Shown here: piece by piece, positions 1 through 8,575 of the stretch
Position numbering within the stretch: position 1 is the stretch's first letter
Layout of the letters: the number at the start of each line of letters is the position of its first letter
NCBI GenBank assembly: GCA_034436155.1
Contig: DAOTVP010000113.1
Location: forward strand, 92,200 to 156,199
Origin: GCA-2794515 sp034436155
GTDB lineage: Bacteria; Chloroflexota; Anaerolineae; Aggregatilineales; Phototrophicaceae
Reading direction: 5' to 3'
DNA: 64,000 nucleotides
The notes under the pieces: model-generated
Seen by the model: only the letters and a program-made list of their open reading frames with translations
The model's database searches: none
What the model was told of the DNA's origin: nothing
Translations under genes and position numbers: made by a program

Positions 1-160
1 CCGTCACCTGCAACGAAGCCCCTATAAGCTCGTGCGGGATTTGCGAATCGCGCCCAAAATCCATCATGAGGTAGAACGCCTTTTGTTGGGATACATCGGT
101 TATTTATTGGAGCAACGGCTCGAAAGCCTCGACTTCATCCGACGGGTGCGCGATATTTAA
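1..160 (+). CDS. C-terminal fragment, possibly RecO
   Basis: Reading from base 2, an open frame runs in from the window edge and ends at TAA 158-160, giving 52 residues. The end is helical and basic (LLLGYIGYLLEQRLESLDFI), which resembles the closing helices of the recombination mediator RecO. Only the tail is visible, so the name is a weak inference. It lies 26 bases before the next gene on the same strand and may share its transcript. Confidence 0.4.
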   Translation, partial: RHLQRSPYKLVRDLRIAPKIHHEVERLLLGYIGYLLEQRLESLDFIRRVRDI

Positions 161-186
161 TCTGGAAGTGATTGTGGTGGGAAAGT

Positions 187-1959
187 ATGCAGTTCGACCA
201 AAGCAATATCCAACAATTGTTGCGCTATGCCCTACAAGAACGTAATAGCGAAGCCGTCTTACACCTGAACACCTTCATGAAAGATGTGCCAGATGCAATC
301 CCCGTCATCACAGCACAATTAACCGATTGGCTTCAGACTGAACCCGATGCGGTTTATTTTTTTGCGCGGACAACACTCGGATACGCATTCGATAAACAAT
401 GGTTGCCCCTCCTCCACGATGCGGCACAAGCCTCGTTAAAAATTGTCGTAGACCACAGCGATAGTGAAAGCATCATGGAGTGGTTGCGCCTCATTGCCAG
501 AGAACCCGCGACCTATCAACTCAATGATATTTTACGCGAGGGGATTCATCTGGCACAAATTCGCGCTCGTGAAGATGGTATCCTCGGTGGGCGATTGCTC
601 CCCTTTACGCTCAAACGGGCGTGCGATTTGGTGTTGGAGATGATGGATGATGCAACTTTCATCCAAGTGCTGAGTGCGCCCATTGGGCTGGCATTGCGAA
701 CATTTGATTCGGATGCCATCGCACAAACCCTCGATTCGGGACGCGATCTGGGCTTATTGGTGCTATCACAAGCCCTCAAATTTGCCCCGAACAATCCCGC
801 CGCCGCCGAAGTCTTTACACCCGACATCATCACCTATTTGTGGCAACTCAGCCAAGATGAAGATGCCCTCAGTTATCTGATACCCGATTTGAGACCTAGT
901 ACGCTGATTCAGCGATTATTGGATGATAGTGTAGCATGGTTGAATGGTGATAGCATCCAAACCCTGTTGCTCCATACAATGGATGCACCCAACGATGAAT
1001 TGTTCATTCGCTTATGCTATCAGCTCACCAAGCAAGACCACTCAAAATTGGTATCTCGTTTGAACACGCTGTATCTATCATCGCAATATCCGCCCGATGT
1101 GATTATCCGTTCACTGACCCGCCTCCAAGAAGCGACCATCCTCAGCCCACAAGAAATTACGCCCATCGCCTATCAATTAGGGACATTATATGACTGGAAA
1201 AATACGCAAGGGAAAATCGTTTTGGAATATTTAGGGCGGTTATTCCAGCAACATCCCACCGTTCAATTGCCGTTGGACGGGTTGCGTAAACTGAATAAAC
1301 TCGCCAGCGAATTGCGCCAAGAGACGATTCAGAAAACGTTCATCAAGCGGATTCAAACCCTGTTGGATGCCCAAAGCGATGAAGCCCCACCGTTGGATTT
1401 CATCATCGAATTACAAGAGACCACCGCGTGGAACAACAACCTACAAAATCAATTACTCGGTTGGTGGCGTAGCTATGCGCTCAATCAACCGCTCACACGC
1501 CTGCAATTCATGGATAAATCGTTTGAGAATAAACGGGCATTAGAGACTTTGCGCGGTATCGTCCAGACAACCATCGCCATCCGCAAATTTTTGGGCAAAC
1601 GCAGTCTTGCTGAGGTGGCGAGTATGGTGAACGCCACTTTCACCCTGTTGCAATTGCTATCCGATTCGTTTGACCCCGCCAACAACAAACCGCTCGACTT
1701 TGATGTGGCGACCTTTCAGATGGAATTGACGAATCATGCCGATGATTTAACCGCCCAAGAACGCAGTGTATTCGCCAAAGATTTGCGCGAATTGGCGGAA
1801 CTCATCACCACCATGGCGGATTATCGCAGTAAATCCACGCTTATCCGCCGTGAAGATGATATAGAACGTCAATTGATGAGTGGGGAACAAGACCCGCAAA
1901 GCGCGATAGATACCATGCGCTGGTTAGCGGGCTTTTTGGGGCGAATGCCCAATAATTAG
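187..1959 (+). CDS. Alpha-helical hypothetical protein
   Basis: A 590-residue protein that I do not recognise. It is leucine-rich and appears almost wholly helical, in a HEAT- or TPR-like pattern. No signal peptide, membrane segment or catalytic motif is visible. It ends in a charged helix (IRREDDIERQLM) and a short hydrophobic tail. I chose ATG 187 because GGTGGGAAAG lies just upstream; an in-frame TTG at 172 would add five residues. Its stop codon abuts the stop codon of the convergent epimerase gene with no spacer. The upstream RecO-like fragment points to a housekeeping location but says nothing about function. Confidence 0.75.
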   Translation: MQFDQSNIQQLLRYALQERNSEAVLHLNTFMKDVPDAIPVITAQLTDWLQTEPDAVYFFARTTLGYAFDKQWLPLLHDAAQASLKIVVDHSDSESIMEWLRLIAREPATYQLNDILREGIHLAQIRAREDGILGGRLLPFTLKRACDLVLEMMDDATFIQVLSAPIGLALRTFDSDAIAQTLDSGRDLGLLVLSQALKFAPNNPAAAEVFTPDIITYLWQLSQDEDALSYLIPDLRPSTLIQRLLDDSVAWLNGDSIQTLLLHTMDAPNDELFIRLCYQLTKQDHSKLVSRLNTLYLSSQYPPDVIIRSLTRLQEATILSPQEITPIAYQLGTLYDWKNTQGKIVLEYLGRLFQQHPTVQLPLDGLRKLNKLASELRQETIQKTFIKRIQTLLDAQSDEAPPLDFIIELQETTAWNNNLQNQLLGWWRSYALNQPLTRLQFMDKSFENKRALETLRGIVQTTIAIRKFLGKRSLAEVASMVNATFTLLQLLSDSFDPANNKPLDFDVATFQMELTNHADDLTAQERSVFAKDLRELAELITTMADYRSKSTLIRREDDIERQLMSGEQDPQSAIDTMRWLAGFLGRMPNN

Positions 1960-2517
1960 TTATTTCGGGCGCTCATCGGCGGGGATATCTGCCCAACAAC
2001 GATTTTGGGCATCGCGTGGCGAGAGTAACGGGGTAAAATCTATCGCCCAATCCACACCCAGATCGGGGTCATCCCACGCTACACCGCGTTCATCTGCCCC
2101 ACCATCATAATAATTATTGACCATGTAGGTGAGGATGCAATCGGTGAGCGCCACGAAGCCATGTGCCACGCCTATGGGAATGAATAACCCGATGTTATCA
2201 TCCTCGCCCATGTGGAGGGTTGCCGTTTGCATAAAAGTCGGCGAATTGGGGCGTAAATCGGCTAATCCAACGCGGATGCGCCCCTGAAGGACATACCAAT
2301 AATCGATTTGGTGAAAGTGAAAATGCAATCCGCGCAAGACACCCGCTTTGCTCTCTGACCGATTGGTCTGGATTTTATCCCACGAGACAGACGGAAACCA
2401 TTCACGTCGAAAAGTCTCCATAAAGCGCCCACGTTCATCGGCGAAGGCACGTATCGGCACGGTGTATACGCCGTGAATCGTGGGAAAGGGTTGTGCAGGT
2501 GGCATAAAATCGGTCAT
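1960..2517 (-). CDS. rfbC: dTDP-4-dehydrorhamnose 3,5-epimerase-like cupin (RmlC family)
   Basis: Family role: epimerises C3 and C5 of dTDP-4-keto-6-deoxyglucose on the way to dTDP-rhamnose. The 185-residue length is typical. Visible family features are an N-terminal FADERGRF, NRSESKAGVLRGLHFH with the candidate catalytic His, DLRPNSPTF, and IPIGVAHGFVALTD. The usual Gln-x-Lys-Leu region after the first His reads HQIDYWYVLQG, so substrate specificity may differ. The start at 2517 has AGGA upstream; earlier in-frame starts lie in a palindromic intergenic repeat. No rfbA, rfbB or rfbD gene is nearby, so the pathway is inferred. Confidence 0.8.
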   Translation of the reverse strand: MTDFMPPAQPFPTIHGVYTVPIRAFADERGRFMETFRREWFPSVSWDKIQTNRSESKAGVLRGLHFHFHQIDYWYVLQGRIRVGLADLRPNSPTFMQTATLHMGEDDNIGLFIPIGVAHGFVALTDCILTYMVNNYYDGGADERGVAWDDPDLGVDWAIDFTPLLSPRDAQNRCWADIPADERPK

Positions 2518-2590
2518 CAGACATATCCTTTTTTGTATGCAAATTGGTGTTATAATGCTGTGCATTTTATCATGATAGACCATCAACATT

Positions 2591-2614
2591 GTAGGGGCGC
2601 AATATACTGCGCCC
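2591..2614. repeat. Short palindrome of the dispersed GTAGGG family
   Basis: Arms GGGCGCA and TGCGCCC surround a six-base loop that reads GTATAT on the minus strand. It is preceded by GTAG. It lies between the divergent epimerase and SET genes and looks like a minimal copy of the hairpin family described in the findings. Confidence 0.7.
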
Positions 2615-2646
2615 ACCGACATGAGATAACCCTATAGAGGACAGCC

Positions 2647-3159
2647 ATGACCACCACACCGCGTTATTCATCGTATTTATCGCCCAAATGTGAGGCACGT
2701 CCCATTTTTGGAGATGACCATCAGGGCATATTCGCGCTTGAACCCATCAAAGCAGGTGAATTGGTGGCGCTATTCGGCGGTGAAGTCATGACCTACGACC
2801 AGATGATGATGTTCCCGCCCGAAATTGTGCGCCAGAGTATCCAAGTCGAGGAAGGGTTGTATTTGGTCTCGACTTACCCCAGCCCGGGCGATAAATTTAA
2901 TCATAGTTGTGACCCCAACGCTTGGATCGAGGGTCATATCGCCATCGTTGCCCGCCGTGATATTGCCGTTGGCGAACACATCTGCTTCGATTATGCCACT
3001 TGCGATGGTAGCCCGTATGATGAATTCACCTGTTTATGCGGGTCTGCGATGTGTCGTGGCACGGTGACAGGGGACGATTGGCGCAACCCTGAATTGCAAG
3101 CACGATATGCGGGTCACTTTATGCCCTATCTGCAACGGCGGATAGACGGCAGGAAATGA
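2647..3159 (+). CDS. SET-domain protein, putative lysine methyltransferase
   Basis: A 170-residue stand-alone SET domain. Motifs in order are GIFALEPIKAGE (27-38), NHSCDPN (85-91), the G-x-x-I-x-FDYAT core (112-118) and a post-SET cysteine cluster C129-x-C131-x4-C136. With C88 this cluster could bind zinc, as in eukaryotic SET enzymes. Family role: S-adenosylmethionine-dependent methylation of protein lysine. The substrate here is unknown. The start ATG has GAGGACAGCC directly upstream. The nearest neighbours, a sugar epimerase and a flippase-like protein, give no functional hint. Confidence 0.85.
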   Translation: MTTTPRYSSYLSPKCEARPIFGDDHQGIFALEPIKAGELVALFGGEVMTYDQMMMFPPEIVRQSIQVEEGLYLVSTYPSPGDKFNHSCDPNAWIEGHIAIVARRDIAVGEHICFDYATCDGSPYDEFTCLCGSAMCRGTVTGDDWRNPELQARYAGHFMPYLQRRIDGRK

Positions 3160-3170
3160 TATTTTGTGGT

Positions 3171-3264
3171 ACAGGGTCAGATATACGCGCCTGACGGCGC
3201 GAATCCGACCCTACAAACCAAGACACTCGTAGGGAAGCATTAGGCGAAGCCGTATATGCTTCCT
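3171..3264. repeat. Two adjacent hairpin-family copies
   Basis: Copy 1 (3173-3213) has outer arms reading GGGTCGGAT and ATCTGACCC on the minus strand, with an inner CGCGCC/GGCGCG stem. Copy 2 (3229-3264) has outer arms GGAAGCAT and ATGCTTCC, an inner stem GGC-GAA-GCC, and the conserved TA / GTAT internal loop. They lie between convergent genes (SET protein and UPF0104 protein) and could act as termination or mRNA-end structures. No other gene is seen in 3160-3284. Confidence 0.75.
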
Positions 3265-3284
3265 AAAATTAAATCGTGCGAAAA

Positions 3285-4283
3285 TTACTCTTTATCAAGG
3301 TCATGCGCTTGGCGAATATCGCGCCAGCTTAACCCGCGTTGGATGAGGAAATAAAATCCGATTAACGTCACAGGCAACCAAATGACCACATGCACCGTCA
3401 AGGCATACGTGAGCGCCAAGCCCGATTCTATCCCCGCCCCGATGAGTACCTGCGAGGCAAAAAATTCAAATACGCCCAATTGACCGGGCGAGGCGGGGAT
3501 TAACCCCGCTAAATTCACCGTGCCGACCACCACCAGCATCAAACCATAATCGGGCGATAAGCCAAATGCGATTGCCACCAACAAGTACACACTCGCTTCG
3601 AGCATCCAACAGACATACGACGTGATAATCGTCATGGCTAAATCGGCGGGGGTGCGTAATCCTTCTAACCCGCCGATGATGTCCTCACTCAGTTTATCCA
3701 ACATCCCCGCGAGGCGTTGTGGGAGCAACTTTTCGACCGCATTGGATAATTCGCGCAAGGTGTTGGGGCGCATCGCCAACGCGAAAAACACACCAAGCGC
3801 CATCAAAAAGAGGGGGGTGGCGAATGTGGCAACAGTTTGGATGGCTTCCCCGCCGACTTGGGTGAGATTAACGCCAATGAGGATGAAGGTCAACATCACC
3901 AAACCGTCAAAAACGCGCTCAATCAAGACGGTTGTCGCACCTTTGACAAACGGGATTTGATGCTCCTGCCGGAGCAGATAAATTCGCAACGCCTCGCCAC
4001 TGCGAAACGGATAAACATTATTGCCCATGTAGCCAATGCACACCAATGGCATCAAGCGCACGAGGGCGATTTGCCGAATGGACTTGAGCAAATAGCCCCA
4101 GCGCATCGAAATCACCGTCACCGCCGAAAAATACCACCCCGTAGCAAGGAACAACACGGGCAAATTAGCACTCCCCAAATTTTGCAACACCGCTTCGGGG
4201 TGCAAATTGCGAAATGCCAACCACAAAAATAAGATACTCACGACAATGCCGATGAGGACGAAGAGTTTTTGTCGGTTGGTCAT
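3285..4283 (-). CDS. UPF0104 / LPG-synthase TM-like membrane protein
   Basis: A 332-residue integral membrane protein with about eight hydrophobic segments. Family signatures are FRSGEALR around residue 94, VLIERVFDGL around 120 and the PASPGQLGVFE loop near 265. These place it in the lysylphosphatidylglycerol synthase transmembrane / YbhN-AglD group (PF03706-type), often called flippase-like. The soluble aminoacyltransferase domain of MprF is absent, so it is not a complete lipid aminoacylator. It lies six bases downstream of the acyl-CoA dehydrogenase gene and is probably co-transcribed. Transport substrate unknown. Confidence 0.85.
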   Translation of the reverse strand: MTNRQKLFVLIGIVVSILFLWLAFRNLHPEAVLQNLGSANLPVLFLATGWYFSAVTVISMRWGYLLKSIRQIALVRLMPLVCIGYMGNNVYPFRSGEALRIYLLRQEHQIPFVKGATTVLIERVFDGLVMLTFILIGVNLTQVGGEAIQTVATFATPLFLMALGVFFALAMRPNTLRELSNAVEKLLPQRLAGMLDKLSEDIIGGLEGLRTPADLAMTIITSYVCWMLEASVYLLVAIAFGLSPDYGLMLVVVGTVNLAGLIPASPGQLGVFEFFASQVLIGAGIESGLALTYALTVHVVIWLPVTLIGFYFLIQRGLSWRDIRQAHDLDKE

Positions 4284-4289
4284 GAATAC

Positions 4290-5444
4290 CTACTTGCTAA
4301 ATTCGCCCAAAACGCGCCGTGCGATGACCAAGCGTTGGATTTGGCTTGTGCCTTCGCCGATACTCATCAGGCGCTGGTCACGATACATCCGCTCGACTGG
4401 ATATTCACGGCTATAACCATAACTGCCGTGAATTTGGATGGCATCGTGGCACACTTTTTCGGCGACTTCGCTGGCTTTGAGTTTCGCCATCGCCGCCATT
4501 TTGGTGTAATCTTTACCCATATCGCGCATCCACGCCGCCCGATAAACCAGCGTGCGCGCGGCTTCAATTTCGAGGGCGGCATCGGCAATCATCCACTGAA
4601 TGGCTTGTTTGTTAGCGATCGGCTCGCCGAATGCCTTACGTTCTTGGGCATATCGCACCATCTCTTCAAATGCGCCTTGTGCCAAACCGACACTCAACGC
4701 GCCAATGCTGATGCGCCCAGCATCGAGGGTTTGCATGGTCATCAGAAAACCCTCGCCTTCATTGCCGAGCAAATTATCGGCAGGGACGGTCACATTTTCA
4801 AAACTAAGCATGTGCGTTGGCGATCCTTTGAGTCCCATCTTCTTTTCGGGCGGATGAATCACCAAGCCATCGCGATCTGTCTCGACCAAAATCATGCTGA
4901 ATCCGCGTGAGCCTGCCTCTTTATTGGTGCGGAGCAACACACTCATCACGGGGGCATAACTCACATTGGTAATCCACGCTTTTTGTCCGTTGATGACCCA
5001 ATTATCTCCATCACGGCGGGCAAATGTTTGTGCGCCATTGAGCAAATCGCTCCCCGCTTGCGGTTCGGTGAGCGCCAACGCGCCGAGATGCTCGCCATCC
5101 ATCAAAATCGGCAACCATTTTTCTTTTTGGGCTTTACTGCCCCATTTGACGATGGGACCACATCCCAACCCGTTATGTGCCGAAATCGATAACCCTGTCG
5201 AGCCACACACGCGCCCAATTTCTTCGACAGCGATGCTGGCACTGATGGTATCGAGTGCCGCGCCCCCATATTCTTCGGGGACTTGTAAGGCGAGCAAGCC
5301 TAAATCGCGCATTTTGCGGATAGCTTCACGGCGCATGAGACCTGTTTCATCCACTTCGGCGGCATAAGGTTTAAGCTCGGCTTCACAAAAATCGCGCACC
5401 ACGCGCTGAAACATGGTCTGTTCAGAATTGAGTTCAAAATCCAT
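4290..5444 (-). CDS. Acyl-CoA dehydrogenase
   Basis: A 384-residue FAD enzyme that introduces a trans-2,3 double bond into acyl-CoA and passes electrons to ETF. Visible landmarks are LTEPQAGSD in the beta-domain, KAWITN in the substrate loop, QIHGSYGYSREYPVERMYRD, and the C-terminal IGEGTSQIQR. The last carries the Glu at the catalytic base position of short/medium-chain enzymes. Length matches SCAD/MCAD-type proteins. Chain-length specificity cannot be read from the sequence. The start has GAGGATAAATGACC upstream. It leads a two-gene unit with the UPF0104 protein. No ETF or thiolase genes are nearby. Confidence 0.92.
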   Translation of the reverse strand: MDFELNSEQTMFQRVVRDFCEAELKPYAAEVDETGLMRREAIRKMRDLGLLALQVPEEYGGAALDTISASIAVEEIGRVCGSTGLSISAHNGLGCGPIVKWGSKAQKEKWLPILMDGEHLGALALTEPQAGSDLLNGAQTFARRDGDNWVINGQKAWITNVSYAPVMSVLLRTNKEAGSRGFSMILVETDRDGLVIHPPEKKMGLKGSPTHMLSFENVTVPADNLLGNEGEGFLMTMQTLDAGRISIGALSVGLAQGAFEEMVRYAQERKAFGEPIANKQAIQWMIADAALEIEAARTLVYRAAWMRDMGKDYTKMAAMAKLKASEVAEKVCHDAIQIHGSYGYSREYPVERMYRDQRLMSIGEGTSQIQRLVIARRVLGEFSK

Positions 5445-5570
5445 TGGTCATTTATCCTCTAAAAAATAAGTGATTAATTACGCTTTTTCTGAGATATTGT
5501 AATGGATTGTACGGATGAGAGATAGGGGGTATCAAAATCTGGGGCAGATATCAATTTTCGTCTGTAGTCT

Positions 5571-5609
5571 GTAGGGGACGATTAGCACGAAGTGCGTATA
5601 TCGTCCCTA
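5571..5609. repeat. Hairpin-family copy (GGGACGAT arms)
   Basis: Outer arms GGGACGAT (5575-5582) and ATCGTCCC (5600-5607) enclose TA, an inner GCAC-GAA-GTGC stem and GTAT. It is flanked by GTAG and CTA. It lies just beyond the 3' end of the histidine kinase gene. The rest of 5445-5570 shows only the upstream region of the dehydrogenase gene. Confidence 0.8.
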
Positions 5610-5621
5610 AAAAATGTCATT

Positions 5622-7757
5622 CTACACCATCGGTTCTATCGGCAAGGTGAAATGAAACTGTCCGCCGCGATTTTTGGTCGTACTCGGCACAGCCCAAATC
5701 TTACCATGATGTAACTCGATGAAGGTTTTGCAAATCGCAAGCCCCAATCCGACCCCCTCCGCGCCGATATGTTTGGCATGATGCGCCCGATAAAACGGCA
5801 CAAAAATCTTTTGCACATCTGCCTCGCTCACCCCTACCCCTTCGTCCAAGACAGAGACCATCACACACGGTGTAATAATTCCCTGTGGGGCGTGTTTTGG
5901 CAATTGGACATGCGTGGCTATCTGACGAATGGTAACAGTCACTTGGGAATTTGCGGGCGCATATTTATTAGCATTGGTCAACAAATTGCTAATCACTTGG
6001 TCGATGCGCCGTTGATCGCATAAAATCGCGGGCAACTCACCCGATGCGAGGATGCTCACGGTTTGCATTTTTTCTTTGAATTGCAATGCCAGACGGGTTT
6101 GCACATTTTGGATCAATTCGGGGATATGGACATATGAGCGCATGAGAATCGTCTCGCCCATACTGGCTTGTGACATATCCAACAATTCGCGCAACATATC
6201 ATTCATGCGTTTGGTGCTATCTTGGATGATACCGAGTTTCTCGCGTCCTTCCGTGAGCAATTCAGCATCATCATACGAGCGCAACAATTGGCTATAGCCC
6301 ATAACGGCGGTGAGCGGTGTCCGAAATTCATGCGAGACGCGCATCCATAATTCATGCTGAAAGCGCAAGGCATCGCGCTCTTGAGTAACATCATAAAAGG
6401 TAAAAATGCGCCCGACCACCATTTTGTCACGATAAACGGGCGCGGTATACCATTTAATAGCCCGTTCTGTGTTTTCTTGCGAGAGGAGGGTAAGTTCGCC
6501 TTCTTCGATCTGATTCGAGCGTTCTGGTATGGCACGCCAAGCACCGATGAGTTTATCGCGTGAGGTTAAATCGGTGCGGAGCATGGGCAAGATATCCCAC
6601 AAGCACAATTCGCGCAAGTCTGCTGGCGGATTCTGTAAAAATTTGGCAAATTGTTGGTTATACGCAAAAACCCGCGCATCATCGGGTGTGACCAACACAA
6701 TCGCCTCTAGCACCGATTCGAGGATGACCGAGCGCCCTTGTGTGACGTTATCTAAATAGCGTTTCAGTTCATTCACCACCACGCCCAATGTGAGCAAGTC
6801 GCTGATGCTTTTATAGACTTGCATTTCATAAACAGGTGGCGGGGCATGGTCATCACTGGTGAGGAACATCACCCCCAATGGGCGATGTTCAGACGTGAGG
6901 AATAATAAATTGAGTGTTTTTACATTGGGCTGATTGATAATATCGCGGATGCCCTGCGGGATGGTGACATCCGTTTTGAGGGCATCCAGTTCGGTCAATG
7001 AAATCACGCGCCCATGTTCGACTTCGCTTTCGTATGGCGCGAAGAAGGTGATGGGAATATGTTCACCGACTGCGACACCATCGCCAAAGCGTTTTGACCA
7101 ACTGGCGATAATTTGCACACTCTCGAATCGGCGTTGCTTAATTTCTGAGATGCCCGGGCTGAACAAGCCCAACGCGCAATTGGTGATATGTCCATCGAAC
7201 ACGTAATCACGCAAGACCCGAATTAAATTATCGGGCGCGGGATTTTTGATGATGGTCTGTGAGGCATTGAATACCGCTTGTGCAAATACCAATTGCGACA
7301 CATACTGATCGTTTTGCAAAATGATCTGGGCAAACAAGGCGATATGTTTGAGTTCTAAAAATTGAATTTGTGGGTTAATCAACGCCTGTTTGTAAAAAAA
7401 GAAAAAGATGCCCAAGACCTCGCCACTATCCGCCAACAAAGGGTAGACAATGCACCCCTGCAACTCACAGTCTTCGATATTGAAAATCGGTGCATAGACC
7501 ACTTTATCGACATTGCGCGATAAGTGTCGCTCTATCCATGGGAGCAAACCAGAATAAGTGTGTTCGGTGATTTGAGCCGTATTCTGAACCGCCATCAACC
7601 GCATTTGGCGGTTTTCACGGCTATAAATATATAAACACACAAAATCGATGGATGTGATATTCAATTGGGGGATGAGCGCAAAGACTTGTCGTAACCGTGT
7701 ATCGGCAGGGTCTAAATTTGCCAACACATCCCCATGATGCGAATTCAAATGCGCCAT
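5622..7757 (-). CDS. GAF/PAS sensor histidine kinase
   Basis: A 711-residue soluble sensor kinase. Two GAF-like regions lie at about 30-165 and 175-335, and a PAS-like segment at about 345-460 ends in IFTFYDVT. A HisKA domain follows with phospho-acceptor His476 in VSHEFRTPL, then an ATPase domain with N-box NLLTNANKYA, G1 DEGVGV, F-box and G2 GVGLGLAI. No transmembrane helix is evident, so it probably senses a cytoplasmic or diffusible signal. It starts five bases after the OmpR-type regulator gene, so the two form a two-component operon. The ligand is unknown. Confidence 0.92.
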   Translation of the reverse strand: MAHLNSHHGDVLANLDPADTRLRQVFALIPQLNITSIDFVCLYIYSRENRQMRLMAVQNTAQITEHTYSGLLPWIERHLSRNVDKVVYAPIFNIEDCELQGCIVYPLLADSGEVLGIFFFFYKQALINPQIQFLELKHIALFAQIILQNDQYVSQLVFAQAVFNASQTIIKNPAPDNLIRVLRDYVFDGHITNCALGLFSPGISEIKQRRFESVQIIASWSKRFGDGVAVGEHIPITFFAPYESEVEHGRVISLTELDALKTDVTIPQGIRDIINQPNVKTLNLLFLTSEHRPLGVMFLTSDDHAPPPVYEMQVYKSISDLLTLGVVVNELKRYLDNVTQGRSVILESVLEAIVLVTPDDARVFAYNQQFAKFLQNPPADLRELCLWDILPMLRTDLTSRDKLIGAWRAIPERSNQIEEGELTLLSQENTERAIKWYTAPVYRDKMVVGRIFTFYDVTQERDALRFQHELWMRVSHEFRTPLTAVMGYSQLLRSYDDAELLTEGREKLGIIQDSTKRMNDMLRELLDMSQASMGETILMRSYVHIPELIQNVQTRLALQFKEKMQTVSILASGELPAILCDQRRIDQVISNLLTNANKYAPANSQVTVTIRQIATHVQLPKHAPQGIITPCVMVSVLDEGVGVSEADVQKIFVPFYRAHHAKHIGAEGVGLGLAICKTFIELHHGKIWAVPSTTKNRGGQFHFTLPIEPMV

Positions 7758-7762
7758 TGGCT

Positions 7763-8482
7763 TTATTCAGACTTCCCCTCCGCCTCTGGTGGGCGCACAG
7801 TGAACATATACCCAATACCCCGTTCTGTACGGATATAATGCGGATGATGCGAATCGGCTTCGAGTTTGCGCCGTAAGCGGTGCATGTGAACACGGAGCGT
7901 ATCTTCATACACATCTTCAGAGGGCCACACACGGGCAATCAACATCCGATTTTCGACCACGCGCCCCGCATTGCGTAATAAAACATGCAGTAAAATAGAT
8001 TCTGTCGGTGTCAGGCTAATTTGTTTATTGTCTAAGGTAATGCGATTATGGGCAAAATCTATTTGGAGATGTTCATCTATACGAATAATCGGTTCGCTGG
8101 CATAATCGAGGCTGGGCATACGTGCCAGCACAACTCGGACCCGCGCTTCGAGTTCACGGACATCAAACGGCTTGACGATAAAATCTTCAGCATATTTTTT
8201 AAGTCCTTGTACTACGGTGTCGGTGTCGTTGGTCGAGGTGACGAACACAATCGGCACATCTGCCATCGATTTAATCTTGCTGGCAAGTTCAAACCCGTGC
8301 ATACTGGGAAGGCTTAAATCAATGAGGGTGATATGTGGCAACCCGAAATTGCGAATATGTTCTATCGCTTCGGGACCATCGGTGACGGTGATAACCTCGT
8401 AAGAATTTTTCGTGAGGAAATCCACCACCAGTTTATTGATACTCAGATCATCTTCTACAAGGAGAATACGCGATTTTTTCAC
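7763..8482 (-). CDS. OmpR/PhoB-family response regulator
   Basis: A 239-residue DNA-binding regulator. The receiver domain (1-120) keeps acidic residues E10, D11 and D12, phospho-acceptor D55 in LIDLSLP, and the conserved Lys in FIVKPF. A winged-helix Trans_reg_C domain (about 130-228) ends in RTERGIGYMF. It is the first gene of a two-gene unit with the downstream kinase and has a near-consensus sigma70-type promoter. Target genes cannot be deduced. The divergent PBP-like gene shares the intergenic region and could be a target; that is inference. Confidence 0.95.
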   Translation of the reverse strand: MKKSRILLVEDDLSINKLVVDFLTKNSYEVITVTDGPEAIEHIRNFGLPHITLIDLSLPSMHGFELASKIKSMADVPIVFVTSTNDTDTVVQGLKKYAEDFIVKPFDVRELEARVRVVLARMPSLDYASEPIIRIDEHLQIDFAHNRITLDNKQISLTPTESILLHVLLRNAGRVVENRMLIARVWPSEDVYEDTLRVHMHRLRRKLEADSHHPHYIRTERGIGYMFTVRPPEAEGKSE

Positions 8483-8528
8483 CTTCGCTCGCCTTTCAGA
8501 ATATAACGAAATAGATATTGTTGCATAG

Positions 8529-8557
8529 ACTATACTCTATTCGTAAGGTTGTGTCAA
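8529..8557 (-). promoter_or_regulatory. Sigma70-type promoter for the two-component operon
   Basis: On the minus strand TTGACA (8557-8552) and TATAGT (8534-8529) are separated by 17 bases, a near-consensus pair. The -10 element ends about 46 bases before the regulator start. The region also serves as the upstream region of the divergent PBP-like gene. Confidence 0.75.
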
Positions 8558-8575
8558 ATAATTTATTGAAAACGT

